A stretch of DNA of 64,000 nucleotides from Malurus cyaneus samueli (GCA_009741485.1 CM019216.1:51041792-51105791); one strand, 5' to 3'. Positions 38,301-49,960 are shown, counted from the first letter of the stretch. Numbers and translations: made by a program. Notes: generated by a model not told the origin, from the letters alone.

Positions 38301-40527
38301 TAAGGTAACCCAAGTGATGATAAAATCCGTGTAGCTTGTGTAGCAAGGACAGCAAACCAGCATCTCCTGACTCTGTGTGGGACTCAGCCTGTGATGGGAT
38401 CACCTCCCTATCCCTGTGCACCGCCGGCTGAGGGAGCAGCAGGATCACACCCGTGTCCTGCCCGGGGCTGTTTCAGGATAACTCACCCCAGGGCTCAGAT
38501 CTGTCAGCGGCTGAGATTCAAGTGTTGCTGGCAGAATATTCCCCACTTTCACCTGCCAGTCATGCTCCTGGTCTCAGTTCAGTGCAACTTTGACATAAGT
38601 AAAAGAAGTCATGCAGGATCCTGACCCACACTGTCAATGTTTAGTCTAAGTGTGAAAGAAGGGGTTTCCTTCTGCACATATCCAGGGAATCCAGAGAAAG
38701 AAGGGCTGAATTACTGAAGGCCCTGTTGAAAACTATGTGAAAGACAAGTGTGAAAAATACACAGCATGAGTATGTCAATCTCTTAATTCAAACAAAATGT
38801 TCAGCCAGATTCATGTTACACTGACAGGTCAGGAATTAAGGAGGGAAGAGGAAGCACATCTATAAGTATGTCCTGTGTAACTTATGTATCCATCTAAAAA
38901 TAATAATATCGATGATGTTGTTTTGTCTTTTGTCCTGGCAATCAGGAGAAGATTTCAACTTCAAGTAGTTTGAAAATGGCATATTTAAAACCAGGTGTGA
39001 TGGAAGAACAGTTCTCTACATGATGCGCAATGTATTACTGGATTAGAGTTTGCTTAAATCAGAGAAATGACATTTTATGCATTTTAAGTAAGTTGTCTTA
39101 TCTTCTAATGTTAGACACCTAAAACATTAAAAAGCACATCAGTCAGATGGTCTGTGGGGGTGACCATAATCAACAAATATCTACTGGTGTTGTAACATCT
39201 GTCTTTTGTGGCTGCTCATCTTTTTAAATAGTGTTTCATTAAAAGTGTTAAGCCCTTCTACTTTCAGTGTAGACACTGCCCTTGACAGGATATTTTATTT
39301 TTTCAGACAGCAGGTAAAGCAAGAAGTACATGTGTGTTCTGGTGAGTAACTATAACAACAAGGAGGACAAAAAAAATAGCCCCAAACCAGAAATAAATTG
39401 TCAGGGCAACAAATCTGCTTTGGGTTTGAGGCCTTGCACAGAAAGCAACGCAGATGGACATCACCAATTTTTTTAGCAGGACCACTTTAGCTGGAATATG
39501 GAGGCTAAAAACCAAGGAGCTGCAAGTTAGAAGATACAAATCATAAATTTACATAAATGTAGGCCCAAACTAACAAGCTGCTGCTTTCATCATAGATATA
39601 AATTGCTTCCCAATGACAAAATTATACAAATTTGGACATAACATGTTATACTAAAATAAGGTGCACTAGCTTGATGCATTTTTGTTAAAAAGGAAATCTC
39701 CAGACTATTTTCCCTGTTGGCTACTCCTTTGCTCTAAGAAACCAGAAGGAGAGAGGGGACTAAACTATGGCTGTTTATATGAACATGGCTTTAATTACCT
39801 TATTACTAAATCTCTGCAAAAGCTGACGTACCTACAGAAGTTCAGGTAATTTCAAGTAATCCTGACCTGAGCTTGTCAGACAGCTTTCAATAATGTCATG
39901 AGAGCATGCATGGGAAAACTACATTTGTCCTTTTTTATTCTTCTGCAAAATATGTTCACTTGCCAAGTACAAGGAAGCGCTCCAAGAGCAGGAGGCTTCA
40001 GGGGAAAAATGTGCTGCTATTCTGCCCTTTTTAGTCTGGGACAGACATGGCTTGGGCCACACACAGCTGCATTCCCATTTTGGCACCTTTGCCACATGCA
40101 TTTGCTGACCTATTGCTGCAAGCCCAGCTGGGAGAATTGTGGTGACACCAGGCAAATGGCATCATCCCTCTTTCTATTCAAAGCAACCAGGTGCCGTGAC
40201 ACAGAGCATTTAGATGGCCATGACATGTGGGGGCTGGCAAAAAGACAACATGGAAAAAAATGTCCCTAAAAAAGCCACCAAGCAGACCTGCTCATTTTCT
40301 TTATCCCTCAAAGAGGAATCAGCACCTTTCACCTGCCCAAACACTTTCCGATGGTGGTGACTGCTCTTCTCTGCACCAAGAGGGGAAGGTTTCCTGTGAA
40401 TGTACTGCCCAGGGTGTGCCTGAGGAGGTGCTGGTAGCAGATGGATCACTATTTCCAGGTGTCTGGGAGCCCTTCCTGTTGCCAAGGCCTAGAGGTCACC
40501 AGCCCCTTTGGTGTGCACAGAAAGTGT
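29331..40527. other. Long unique non-coding stretch
   Basis: About 11 kb with no recognisable gene. Purine-rich runs occur at 33790-33815 and 35735-35785, and A-rich tracts at 36643-36709 and 37628-37648. Open frames are all below 170 codons and look like chance, including the 168-codon one at 30017 and the 156-codon one at 32233. Confidence 0.55.
36643..36709. repeat. A-rich low-complexity tract containing an ambiguous base
   Basis: An A-run interrupted by C, of the form (A)nC, with the single N of the window at 36648. The N marks a base the assembler could not resolve in the homopolymer, so the tract's true length is uncertain. The 127-, 100- and 64-codon frames across it contain an unknown residue and should be ignored. 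Confidence 0.95.
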
Positions 40528-41338
40528 TGTCTTGGGTTGATTTTGTGCCAACCCTGTATTCCTATATTCTGTCAGCTTGTATGCCCAAAAGGTGTCTGTG
40601 TCTTTAAGTGCGACCTGGAAGAAGGGGCAGGGGTGGCTGGGAAGGCAGCATGGACAGTTAAAAGCTGGGGCTGCCATGCTGCTGCTGGCTTTTGGGACCT
40701 CAGCTCGGCGCTGTGGGAGGTCTGCTTGCTGCGTGCAGGGGAGTTACATTGTTGCCATTTAGCTAGCTCTGGTTTGTTAGCTTGGGCAAACAGCTCTCCC
40801 TGGACTGCTATTCCTTTCTACGACTCCTGTGATTTTCTGGAGTGGATCAGCAGGGCTGCTGTCTAAGAACCAGGAGGCAAGTGTTGACCAGCCAGGCGTC
40901 AGCAGGGACAAGTCACGCCACTCATCCTGGATTCCAGAAGAAGCCAAGCCAGCAATAGAAAAGCACACCAAGCCCTCTGCTTCATCCACAGCGAGGAGAG
41001 GACTGCTCTAGGTTTTGCCACTGTTGCCTGAGCGGACACGTGGACTTTTCTTTTGTTTCTTTTTCACATGGACAGGAGCCACCATCTTTCTCTGCACCAC
41101 ATGTCCGAGCGGCTGTAGGGGGAGGGAGAGTGTTAGTTCCTGGACTTTTAAATATCTAATAGTTACTATTTATCTGTGTCTTGTGGGCACCTTGTTTTGT
41201 TAATAAACTATTTTTCTCTTCACTTTTGCCTAAACATCTATTTCATATTGGTGGGAAAATATTATCAACTTTTTCACTTCAGAGGAAACATTTACTCTGT
41301 AACATTTTCTTCTGAAAACATTGTCTCAAACCGAGAGA
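40528..41338 (+). mobile_element. Probable solitary ERV LTR (ERVL-like)
   Basis: The left edge TGTCTTGGGTTGATTTTGTG matches the start style of avian ERVL-type LTRs. Near the right end, CTTGTTTTGTTAATAAACTA carries an AATAAA signal at 41202-41207. It is followed by a T/C-rich segment (TTTTTCTCTTCACTTTT) and then by CTCAAACCGAGAGA, a decayed form of the usual terminal ACA. A TTTAAATA TATA-like word lies near 41149. Flanks AGTGT (40523-40527) and GGTGT (41339-41343) match at four of five bases, as an old 5-bp target-site duplication would. At about 811 bp the length suits an LTR. No internal retroviral genes adjoin it on either side, so it is probably the product of LTR-LTR recombination. The family name is by recollection, not by search. 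Confidence 0.7.
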
Positions 41339-43924
41339 GGTGTCCTGGACACAAGCACACCTGTCCACCCTGCGATAGTGCAGCTTGCCAGCCACCCTCA
41401 CACCCCTCAGCTACATCAGCCCTGCCTGTCTGGAGCAGCAAGGGAAAGAGGAGATGGCAGCCAGAGGCCGGCGGGCAGACACAGCTTCCACCACCACAGG
41501 GTGGTCCTGGTGCAGCCCTCAGCAAAGGCTCTGCCCAAGGGGCACCCAGCTGGCAGAACACACACATTGAGAAAATGGTTATTTCAAATGACCGGTCTTC
41601 TGAGATGCTTTATGATGTCTGAGTTTTGAACATTTACATGAAAGGACAAGGGAGGGGAAGGAAAACGAGGGAAAACATTTTAATGTCAAGGCTTTTTGAC
41701 AACGCAGATGACATCAGGCCTTGCTGAGCTTTAAGCTCAGGATCTAAAAAATTATTGGTTGCTTGAATTTTCCTGCTGGAAGAACCAGAACCTTTCAGTG
41801 CACAGGGAGTCCTCCCCCACCTGCTGAATTGGCAGGGGAGGGAACAACCACACAACAGCATAAATGCGCTTCTGAAAAGGCTCTTAATTAAAGAAAAAAA
41901 AAAAAGGGATTGTATACTTCATCCTCATGGCACCAACACATTCCAATTCACATTATATGACACATACTTGGAATATTTACATGACTGATGAGCATATTAA
42001 CAAACCAAGCTTTGACAGGAAAATGTATTTCAAGGCTTGGATTTTTTTGACAGAGTTCTTCTGTGCTGGAGAAAATTAGTGCTGCCTTCTTTCCTCTTGT
42101 TCACAGTAGAATTTTTTCCCATACTACAAAGATTAGTCAGAGCATATAAAAATCCCGTTCACTTAAATCCAACTAGTAAAGAATGGTAGACCACATGTCA
42201 AATAATAGGCAAAGAGAAAATCTAAATAAAAGCTGATTAATTCAAGGAATCATTTGAAAATCAATTCTGCATTTTGTTTTCTATATGAAATAGCTCCTAA
42301 TGAATATTGATTTTGATGACTACTTGTACTATCTTTGCTCGACTGAGAACTGTATTTAATGTTTACCTCTGAATAGGAATGAGAAAACCAGCTTTGAAAA
42401 AAAGTGTTTACTGCTCCAAGCATTCTCTGAAACCTTACTAATTTAAAGGATGAAACCCTGATGCATCCAGCCTAAGAATCTGAACTTCAGCACCCATGGG
42501 ATCTTCTGGTTTGGTCTTCATACAAACTAGACCCACACTTCTTCTTGCATGGAGGCCTTTTCACTGAGGGTATGCTATGCTACAAGGAAGGTGGATCTAC
42601 TCTCTGTTATCTGCGGGGTGTAATAAGTGTGCAAATAAGTTTTTAGAGACTGAGATTGCGTAGTTCCAGTTTTAACTGTAGTAGTGATGGAGGCATCCCT
42701 CCTCAGCATGTCTTCTCTTTTGCAGTGTTTTGCACTCTTGGAGTGCAATGCCTCAAAGACAGAAAAATCTGAGTATCTCATCCCATCATTACTTTTGCAA
42801 GACAATCACCCCTGAATTATTGCCATAGGCTTTCTGGCTTGTTTCCTGCAGTGCAGACTGGAAGGGCCTGTTTTGGTTTGTTCTGAAAACCCCCAAGAGA
42901 TTTTGACAGAAGACAAGTGTATGTCAGGAACTTTTCTGCAGGTCCAGCTGGGAGTAGGTGCCGCTAGCAGAAACTCAGTGGCAGAAATCAGCAGCAAGAT
43001 GGGAAACTCAGTGGGAAGGAAAAAAAAAATATGTTCTTTCTTAGTAACTTCAAATAAAGCTGACCTAATATATTTTTAACTTTTATGAGTATGAGCACCA
43101 GTTTAATTTGCCCCCAATACTGTTAAAGCAAGTAGTTAGTACTTGTTAAACCATCCTTCTCTCTTTATGGTGGTACATCATCAATGGTAATGGAGCAGCA
43201 CCCTTTACTCTGCCAAAACAGAGTTTATATTAATCTATAATACACTGACAGGAAGGTATTTGGGAAGGTATTCACTTTTTTGTTAAATCATACTTGATTC
43301 TCCATGCTTTATAAACTTGTAATTTGAACATGAGGAATGCCTTCCTTATTACAGGGTGCAGCCATTTTTTAAAATGAACAGCCAGCAGTATTTGCTCACA
43401 GCTGAAGTGTCTCATTAGCATTTTATATATTTACAGCTATTCTCAATTTCTGTGACAGGATCTTCTTCTAGTACATGCTATGCAATGTCTTCTCTAAGGA
43501 AAACCCAGAATCTACTGCTGAAGTTGGCATCAGCCCAGACTGAAATTTCTCCTTTCCCTGATTCATGACTCTTTCGACTTCATGAAATTCACTGGTGGAT
43601 CCTTACATCTGTGAGTGTGACAACCAAATAAATGGAGCCAGGACCAACCAGGTCAACCCGACTGAACGAGGGAAGTCACTCAGGTCCTTTCTTCCCCAAG
43701 TGGGGCTCATCCCCCAGCCAAATGCAAATCTCCAAACTTTTCCTTCTCCAGAGGGTAGCAAATGAGTACATCAACCATGTATATATTTCTCTGAGCATCT
43801 CCTGACTCTTTAAAGCAGACTGAAATAAAATCTCACCTTAGGTCACTAATAACGACATTAATTTTTAATCTTTCAGGATTGCTTCTGCTTTTCAAGCAAA
43901 CTGTAACATAACAGGGAATTGTGC
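41339..43924. other. Unique non-coding stretch
   Basis: No recognisable gene or repeat apart from a short A-run near 41895. The first 250 bp after the LTR are GC-richer and carry overlapping open frames on both strands (up to 102 codons) without any recognisable domain. Confidence 0.55.
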
Positions 43925-44000
43925 TATCACAGGATAGTTGGGCTGGAAGGGACCACACAAGATCTCTGGTCCAGCCTCTCTGAGCAACCTGAACCCCTGC
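43925..44000 (-). mobile_element. Short diverged CR1 3' fragment
   Basis: TATCACAGGATAGTTGGGCT, then GGAAGGGACCACACAAGATC and TCTGGTCCAGCC resemble the minus-oriented CR1 end (tcacagaat... ggaagggacct... tccaacc). The similarity fades after about 75 bp, though weak likeness may continue to about 44100. It is the first of three minus-strand CR1-tailed units in this 1.3-kb cluster. Confidence 0.55.
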
Positions 44001-44442
44001 ATGTCTGTCCTCATGGTGAAAACTGTTTTCAGCATGTGACCATTTTCTCTCAAGCTCCTTAACCTCATCATTCAGGTTGGAAAACCAGCAGGTCCACTTC
44101 TGGACAAACACCAAATCCATTCATCAGGTGCATACTGTTCTTTCCCAGGGACTGATAGTAAAATGTTGGTAGATACTAGCCTCATATATTGTCATCTAGT
44201 CCTTGTCAGGTGAGAAGATAAATGAAGGAAACAAGATAAAATCTGACTTGGCCCAGGCACAGGGGTTAACAGTCTTGGCAAAACAGAGAAGCAAGCAGTG
44301 GTGGCATAAAAGATAGGAAAACAGTAGATCTAAATCACTTCTGAAGTGAGACACCTAGTGCAACAGCAGCATGAGCCACAGCGTCAGAAGGGAAGAGCAC
44401 CATCTACTGAATGGCAAAGGCAGTTACTGCATTTCTTACTCT

Positions 44443-44930
44443 TTCATGGAATCATTGGAAAAGACCTCTAAGACCAACTGAGCTCAACCCTCAAGCCAGC
44501 ACTGCCACCACTAAACCATATCCCCAAGTGCCACTTCCAGTCTTCTTTTAAATACCTCCAGGGATGGTGGCTCAGACTTCCTGGCAGTCTGTATCAATGC
44601 CTGACCACCCTTTCTGTGAAGACATTTCTCCTTCTATCCATTCTAAACCTCCCCCAGTGCAATTTGTGACCATTTCCTCTTGTCCTGTCACTTGTCACTT
44701 GGGAGAAGAGACTGACCCTCACCCCATTTCACCCTCCTTTCAAGCAGTTGTAGCTTGATAAGATCCCCCTGAGCCTCCTTTTCTCAGGCTGAACACCCTC
44801 CCTCAGCTGCTCCTCACAAAGCTTGTGCTCCAGACCCTTCACCAGCCCCATTGCCCTCCTCCAGACTTGCTCCAGCCCCTCAATGTCTGTCATGTAGTGA
44901 GGGGCCAAAACTGAACACTTTCAGTAGAGG
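44443..44930 (-). mobile_element. CR1 LINE 3' fragment, longest copy in window
   Basis: Clear minus-oriented CR1. Landmarks in order are TCATGGAATCATTGGAAAAG, CAGCACTGCCACCACTAAAC, CCCCAAGTGCCACTTCCA, CTCCAGGGATGGTGGCTCA, TGCCTGACCACCCTTTCTGT, CATTTCCTCTTGTCCTGTCA, GGGAGAAGAGACTGACCCTC, CCTCAGCTGCTCCTCACA, GTGCTCCAGACCCTTCACC and AGTGAGGGGCCAAAACTGAA. About 490 bp remain, covering the 3' UTR and the end of the reverse-transcriptase ORF, with multiple stops. It is 5'-truncated at the right. Confidence 0.95.
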
Positions 44931-45128
44931 TTGGTCAGTCACAGATGAACCAGCAGGTACTGCAGTCTGTACGGGGAAGTTACTTAACCTCTATTAAAAA
45001 TTGGCTGGATCAGATCAGGGAGAAGAAAGAATTACATCCCTCTCAAATTTTTAAGACATTCCTAGAATTCTGACATTCACAATAGCCATAGTGTCTGAGT
45101 CCTATCTTCACCCTGCTATCTTTTACTG

Positions 45129-45270
45129 AAATCACAGAATATTCTCTGTTGGAAAGGACCCACAAACATCATCAAGTCCAACTCTTAAGTGAATGGCCTG
45201 TACAGGAATCAAACCCACATCCTTGGTGCTATTAACATCACGCTCTAACCAACTGAGATAATCTCTAGCT
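45129..45270 (-). mobile_element. TguSINE1-like SINE (tRNA-Ile head, CR1 tail)
   Basis: On the minus strand the right part (45270 to about 45193) reads as a decayed tRNA-Ile(AAT). The A-box-like TATCTCAGTTGG is the complement of 45249-45260, an AAT-containing anticodon region follows, and the B-box-like GGTTTGATTCC is the complement of 45205-45215, one C-to-T change from the consensus. The 3' trailer matches tRNA-Ile up to CTGTACAGGCCA. The left part (45129-45190) is a CR1-like tail: ATCACAGAATATTCTCTGTT, GGAAAGGACC, ATCATCAAGTCCAACT. Such fusions are mobilised in trans by CR1. TguSINE1 is described from passerine birds, so this copy is the best taxonomic clue in the window. The tRNA part is not a functional tRNA gene. 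Confidence 0.85.
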
Positions 45271-46649
45271 AAGCTAACTCATTAAACTTTTAAAATATTT
45301 TAAAATAAGAAAAGAGCAGAAGGGCATTTAGTTAAAGATTAATCAATGGTACTATTAATGTAATGGATTGTGAGTCAGCCAGGAAATCACTCATTCGGGT
45401 TGACCTTTCCTACTACAGTAGTAGTGTGCTCTTCCACCTATCATCAATCCTTTGCTCTGCTCTCCACTTAAATATGCTCTTAGAATAAAATAAGCCTCAG
45501 ATTTATATTTCTAGACATTTTTTGGTCATGAGTATATTGATGTTATTTCATAGTTTGGCTTTTTTAAGCACTTGCTAAATTTGCTTGCAATATGAAGCTG
45601 CAGTAATCCACCATCCTCCCACACTGCAGTCTGTTCTAGCTTACACCACATAAAGACTCCTTTGCTGTCACGGGGTGGGAACTGTGCACTGAAGCACCTA
45701 AAATAGATTCAAAAGGAAAAGAAGAGCTACAAAGAAAATGGGAAGATGCTCTGATTGTTCTATTCTGCACTCAGCACAAACTGCATGTTCATATCACCAT
45801 GTCTTTTGAAAAACTTGGCCGTTTACAAAGAAAACTCAGGATAACCTCACCATTCTGATGCGTTTTTTGAAAGATATAGCCTTTTTAAAGATTAACTTCT
45901 AAACTGTGGCCAGCCCAACAAGCACAGTTTTATTAGCTCTGGAAGAAGGAGTGACAGGTCTCAAAGCAGTGATGCAGCCATTGTATTCTAAAAATCTGTC
46001 CTGTGTGTATTACTTGCATGGTGGAAAGTGCTGATCTCCTCATCACAACCATTGCTAAAGCCCCACCTGCATGCTTTCTTAGCTTCTAAACATTTTAGCA
46101 AAATTACATCGTGACATCTGATTCACTCACACCATGAGTGTGAAATCAATAAATGACATGGTAACTTCATTTTTCTTCTTTTACTTGGAAGCAATTTTTA
46201 AATTACACCAAAGAATTCCCAAAGAGATTGTTTTGTTAGATTTACAAATATAAGATATACCACGAGCAAACAGTAGGATCACATCAGAGTTCTAGCTTTC
46301 AGAAACATAATTCATGCAATTTTTTTTAAATACAGAAATGCATCCAGTTAAGTTTTATATGCAAACCAGGAACAAAGCCTGATCAGCTGGTTGGTTCATT
46401 GTATTGTGAATGTATTGTAAATGAGTTTCCCATTTTAAAAAGATTGCCACAAAATCAGAATGGAAGTCTGACCAGAGGTTTAAAGAAAAATTTAGAAAAA
46501 CCATTAATTAAAAAAGACTTGTAAGGTTATCAGTGATTATGTCTTGTTTTCAGCCAAGTATGCAAATTTTAATTTGTCTAGCAAGAATGCAACATTTTAC
46601 AAACTATATCAAAGCCTCATTTTGAAAGGTGAATAATTTCTATTCTTTC
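45271..46649. other. Unique AT-rich non-coding stretch
   Basis: I see no gene, dispersed repeat or RNA here, and no open frame longer than 60 codons ends inside it except at its right edge. The sequence is AT-rich throughout. Confidence 0.6.
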
Positions 46650-46737
46650 TGCAGGGCAAAATACTTTTGAGAAAAATCCATGCAGGGCAAAATACTTTTG
46701 AGAAAAATCCATGCAGGGCAAAATACTTTTGAGAAAT
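46650..46737. repeat. 31-bp tandem repeat, about 2.8 copies
   Basis: A 31-bp unit containing TGCAGGGCAAAATACTTTTG is present at 46650-46680, 46681-46711 and, truncated, 46712-46737. The copies are identical over the shared bases. The perfect identity indicates recent expansion, and the array is likely to vary in copy number among individuals. The 67- and 96-codon minus-strand frames across it show matching peptide repeats, which is a consequence of the array and not evidence for a protein. Confidence 0.97.
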
Positions 46738-48166
46738 TATTGTGACTTGTGACAGAGAAGCAACCTTCTTCAGAGTTGTCTGACTGCAATTGCCTGACAT
46801 GTCCCAGCCCATGTCCTTCTGGGTGAGATGTGTTTCTCACACACAGCAATTCTACTGTAAAGGTGCCAGCAAACATGCACTGACTGTTAGGGAAAACCTT
46901 TCTGTGGACAAACTCTCTGCAGTGGTACACAAAACCTGCCCTTAACTACAAACTGCTATCAATGGCTCTAGTGTCACATTTTTCTCTAGACTGGATTGAC
47001 ACAATCTCTGCAGCATGGCACTCTGTCTGCAGGATCTTTGGATACAGCAAACCCTGGCAGCTGCAGGTGCCTTTGGGCACTTGTTCCATCTGGTTCTTCT
47101 GGCTCTCAGTTTAGCACATACCATTTTATTTTTGAAAGACTGAAGTGTCAGGTCTGAACTCCTTGAAAGGAAACAGAGTGATTCTTAATGGGCTAAGATC
47201 TGCAGAAGGTCATGGTGCAGGTGTAGACGCCTCTTCTGACATGGCCTTCTGTAAAATTGATGAACTGCATTAAAGCCAGCAGCTCTCCACAGAAAAATCT
47301 GAGGTGGCAGTCTGGTGTTTTTCAGTAGCAATATTTGGAGGCAGGAGAATATACAACCTGTGGTTTGCAACCTGTGATACTGAGAGAGCATTGCATTTTT
47401 CCTTTGGAAAAGCCTCCGAGTCACTTTGCATTTAACCATTTCCTTAACCACACAGAACACTTGCCGGTGTTACTGGTGGTGCTCATGGCTGGGAACGACA
47501 CCCAGCTCCCATCTGGGATGTGGCAAGTACCTCTGCTCCACCTCAGAGGAAGTAGTGCCCCACAGCCTTGATGATTTCACTCAGAGGATGGGGACAAACA
47601 TTTGTGATATTCTGGTTTCCCCAGCATGGGAAAGGAGGGTGAATAACTGTGTCCTGTTGAAGCTGACCTTTCTACGTTGGAATCTGCACCAATTTTCTTC
47701 ACTTGTGGAAAGCTAAGCAGACCTCTTCCAAAAAAAAACCTCACTGCATCTCTATCTTCCAGATACCTACAAAGGTGTTCACAGGCACTCCACCCTCACA
47801 GGAAATTTCAAATTAGCAGAATTCCTGACTCTGTGATTATACAGAGGTAACAACCCCAGCACAGGGGGAGCTGAAACACCCTGATGTACAAAGGGAGAAT
47901 AGAAAAGAACTCTCCAAATCTGAGATACTTTTTAGAAAAACAGAGCCCACTCCAACTTAACAAGTGAAAAATTATACACAAGAAAGCAATTGCCCATGTA
48001 CAGAGTAGGGGACAATGGTTAGCAGGTGCCCTGCAGAAAACACAACATCCTAGAGCTGATGACAGCCTGAGAGCAAGTTAAAAATAATCATCATCCTTAG
48101 GAAAAAAAAGGAACATCATCCCAGAATGTAAAAAAGGGAGTATCTGTTAGTTGTAGTAATACATAA
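46738..48166. other. Unique non-coding stretch
   Basis: No gene or clear repeat. Open frames of up to 96 codons on both strands look like chance. Confidence 0.55.
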
Positions 48167-48450
48167 CTCCTTTTTGAGCTCAGTACTTGTGAGACCTGAC
48201 TGCAGAACCAAGTCTAGTTTTGGTACTTCAGGGAAGACACAGATCAATGGAAGAAAGTCAGCCAAAGAGCAACAGCAATTATCAACAGTCTAGAAAGCAC
48301 AACCTACAAAGAAACTTGGAAGCAACACAAATTGTGTGTCCTAGATAATAAAAGAAGCAGAAAGGATCTGATACAAGTCATGCTAGGAGAAAGGCAGTAA
48401 TTTGCACACAATACTCACTACAGAGAAAGCAAATAGTAAACTGTTTCAAG
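48167..48450 (+). mobile_element. Old CR1 LINE body fragment
   Basis: Ordered weak similarity to plus-oriented CR1 ORF2 sequence: GAGCTCAGTACTTGTGAGAC, then AAGTCTAGTTTTGGTACTTC, GAAAGTCAGCCAAAGAGCAA, ATTATCAACAGTCTAGAAAG and CACAACCTACAAAGAAACTT. These correspond to the CR1 regions around 'cagcactggtgagacc', 'gtgtccagttttgg' and 'gagaacaacaa...ggtctggaaagc'. The reading frame is disrupted and neither terminus is present. The right boundary is unclear. It is an ancient copy. Confidence 0.55.
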
Positions 48451-48714
48451 GAGACAAAAGATCAACATTAAAACATCAAAGGAGGAATGTGAAGCTCTGA
48501 AATTGGTATGTTAATATTTTCCATTCATATCTATACTCTATGTCCTTATTCACAGGTACAGAAGGTCTCTGTTGAAATTCCTTCTGCAAGATTACTTCCC
48601 ATCCCTTCCACTGGCAGGTGCACTGGAAGATTGATCATAAAACTGAAGCAAATTGTCATCAGTTTCTGAGGAGTCAGTGCTGCCCTTCACTGTGTTACTG
48701 GGTGAAGCTACATC

Positions 48715-48719
<5 letters not shown>

Positions 48720-48751
<32 letters not shown>
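48720..48751. repeat. Poly(A) tract, 32 bases
   Basis: Uninterrupted A homopolymer. It could be the tail of a processed retrocopy, but I recognise no gene upstream, and CR1 elements do not end in poly(A). Its uninterrupted state implies youth or ongoing slippage. It creates a lysine or phenylalanine run in the overlapping frames. Confidence 0.97.
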
Positions 48752-48753
<2 letters not shown>

Positions 48754-49740
48754 TACGGGAAGATGTTCTGCTGTGCACTGCCAGTAAAGATTTTGTGAAA
48801 TGTGCATCCAAAGAGCAGGCAGACATGGACACATATGGCACCTCACTGCTAATGTTGCCACTCTTCTTAAATGTGATTGCCAAGAACAGATCAAGTGAAG
48901 TGAGTACATTGGTTACTGTGTAAAGAAAATTAACACCTTTGAAGCCAAAGTCTGGGAAATGAGGGAAATGCCTTCACTATTGCATTTCTGTGGAAGAGGC
49001 AGCAATTAATCAATGTGGGCAGAAGGGTATACTAGGTCAGAAAAGGCCAAGTAAGAGCATCTGTTAACCTCTATTCCCACTAAAAGAGTGGTAACAGAGA
49101 TAGGTACAACAGATGCTTTGCTTTAGCATCCTCCCCTTGTGACGTGGTCAGTTTCAAATTGAAAAAGTACAGAGAGATGCACTTCAAAATGAGATTGTGT
49201 ACAACCAAAGTTTGTAGTTCAGTTATGCAGGAATTTGACTTTAATCTGTTTTCTAGTGCAATATTGAGATTTATCCTTTGTTGCTCATGGAACTCATTAT
49301 TAAGGGTGAGCTGCACTATCACGCAGTGCAGAATAGTTGCTCTAAAGTACTAATTTCTTCTTCTTGTACTTCACTGAATGTAAAACTCAGACTGTTTCTT
49401 TAAGAACAAAAGGTTAATGAAGTTTAAGTATTTGTTCCTTTAAATTTCCATTGACATCAGCAAAAGCCTTTTATACCTTCCAAAGTAAGGCCCTTTGCAG
49501 GTTTTCACTTTCCTTTCTGCCAATCTCTTTAACTAAGGTGTTGAATCCTGAAATATGTATCCAAAAATCCATTGCAGAAGAGATTTTAAACACCAGCTCT
49601 TTCATACAAGCCATGAATAGACATGGATGATTGAATTACAATTTTCAGCCAGCAACAGAACCATCAAAGCTGCAACAGAACTTGTGACCTCTGAACAAGT
49701 CACCACCAAATGATTAGGCAAACATTCCCCCTTTACTTCT

Positions 49741-49960
49741 ATATCGGGAGCATTACCTCCTGATGGAATAATGATCCTAATTGTGATAGCAGCTGTGACA
49801 ATTACAGAAAATGGAGGTCACAATGCATCATTGCTAATTCCACTGCAGTGTCTGTACTCTCAGTTGGAGCTTTCCCTTCATTTCAGAAGCTGAGCATCAC
49901 CCAATGAATAATTACAGCTTTACTACTATTCCCTACACAGTGAAACGATTTAAACTGAAA
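49741..49960. other. Motif-dense block, candidate conserved element
   Basis: A repeat-free block with closely packed transcription-factor-like words: TAATGATCCTAATTG, a GATA word (TGATAG near 49784), an E-box CAGCTG (49790-49795) directly followed by TGACAATTA (a MEIS/homeodomain-like composite), AGGTCA, ATGCAT and several ATTA cores. Such density is typical of developmental enhancers in gene deserts but also occurs by chance in AT-rich DNA. No alignment was available. Confidence 0.25.

Noticed and set aside
45193..45270. Possible functional tRNA-Ile gene
   Set aside because: Stem and box positions are mutated and the 3' side continues into a CR1-like tail rather than a T-run terminator; it is the head of a SINE.
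46650..46737. Possible CRISPR-like array
   Set aside because: Units are head-to-tail with no spacers, only about three copies, and the context is vertebrate DNA.
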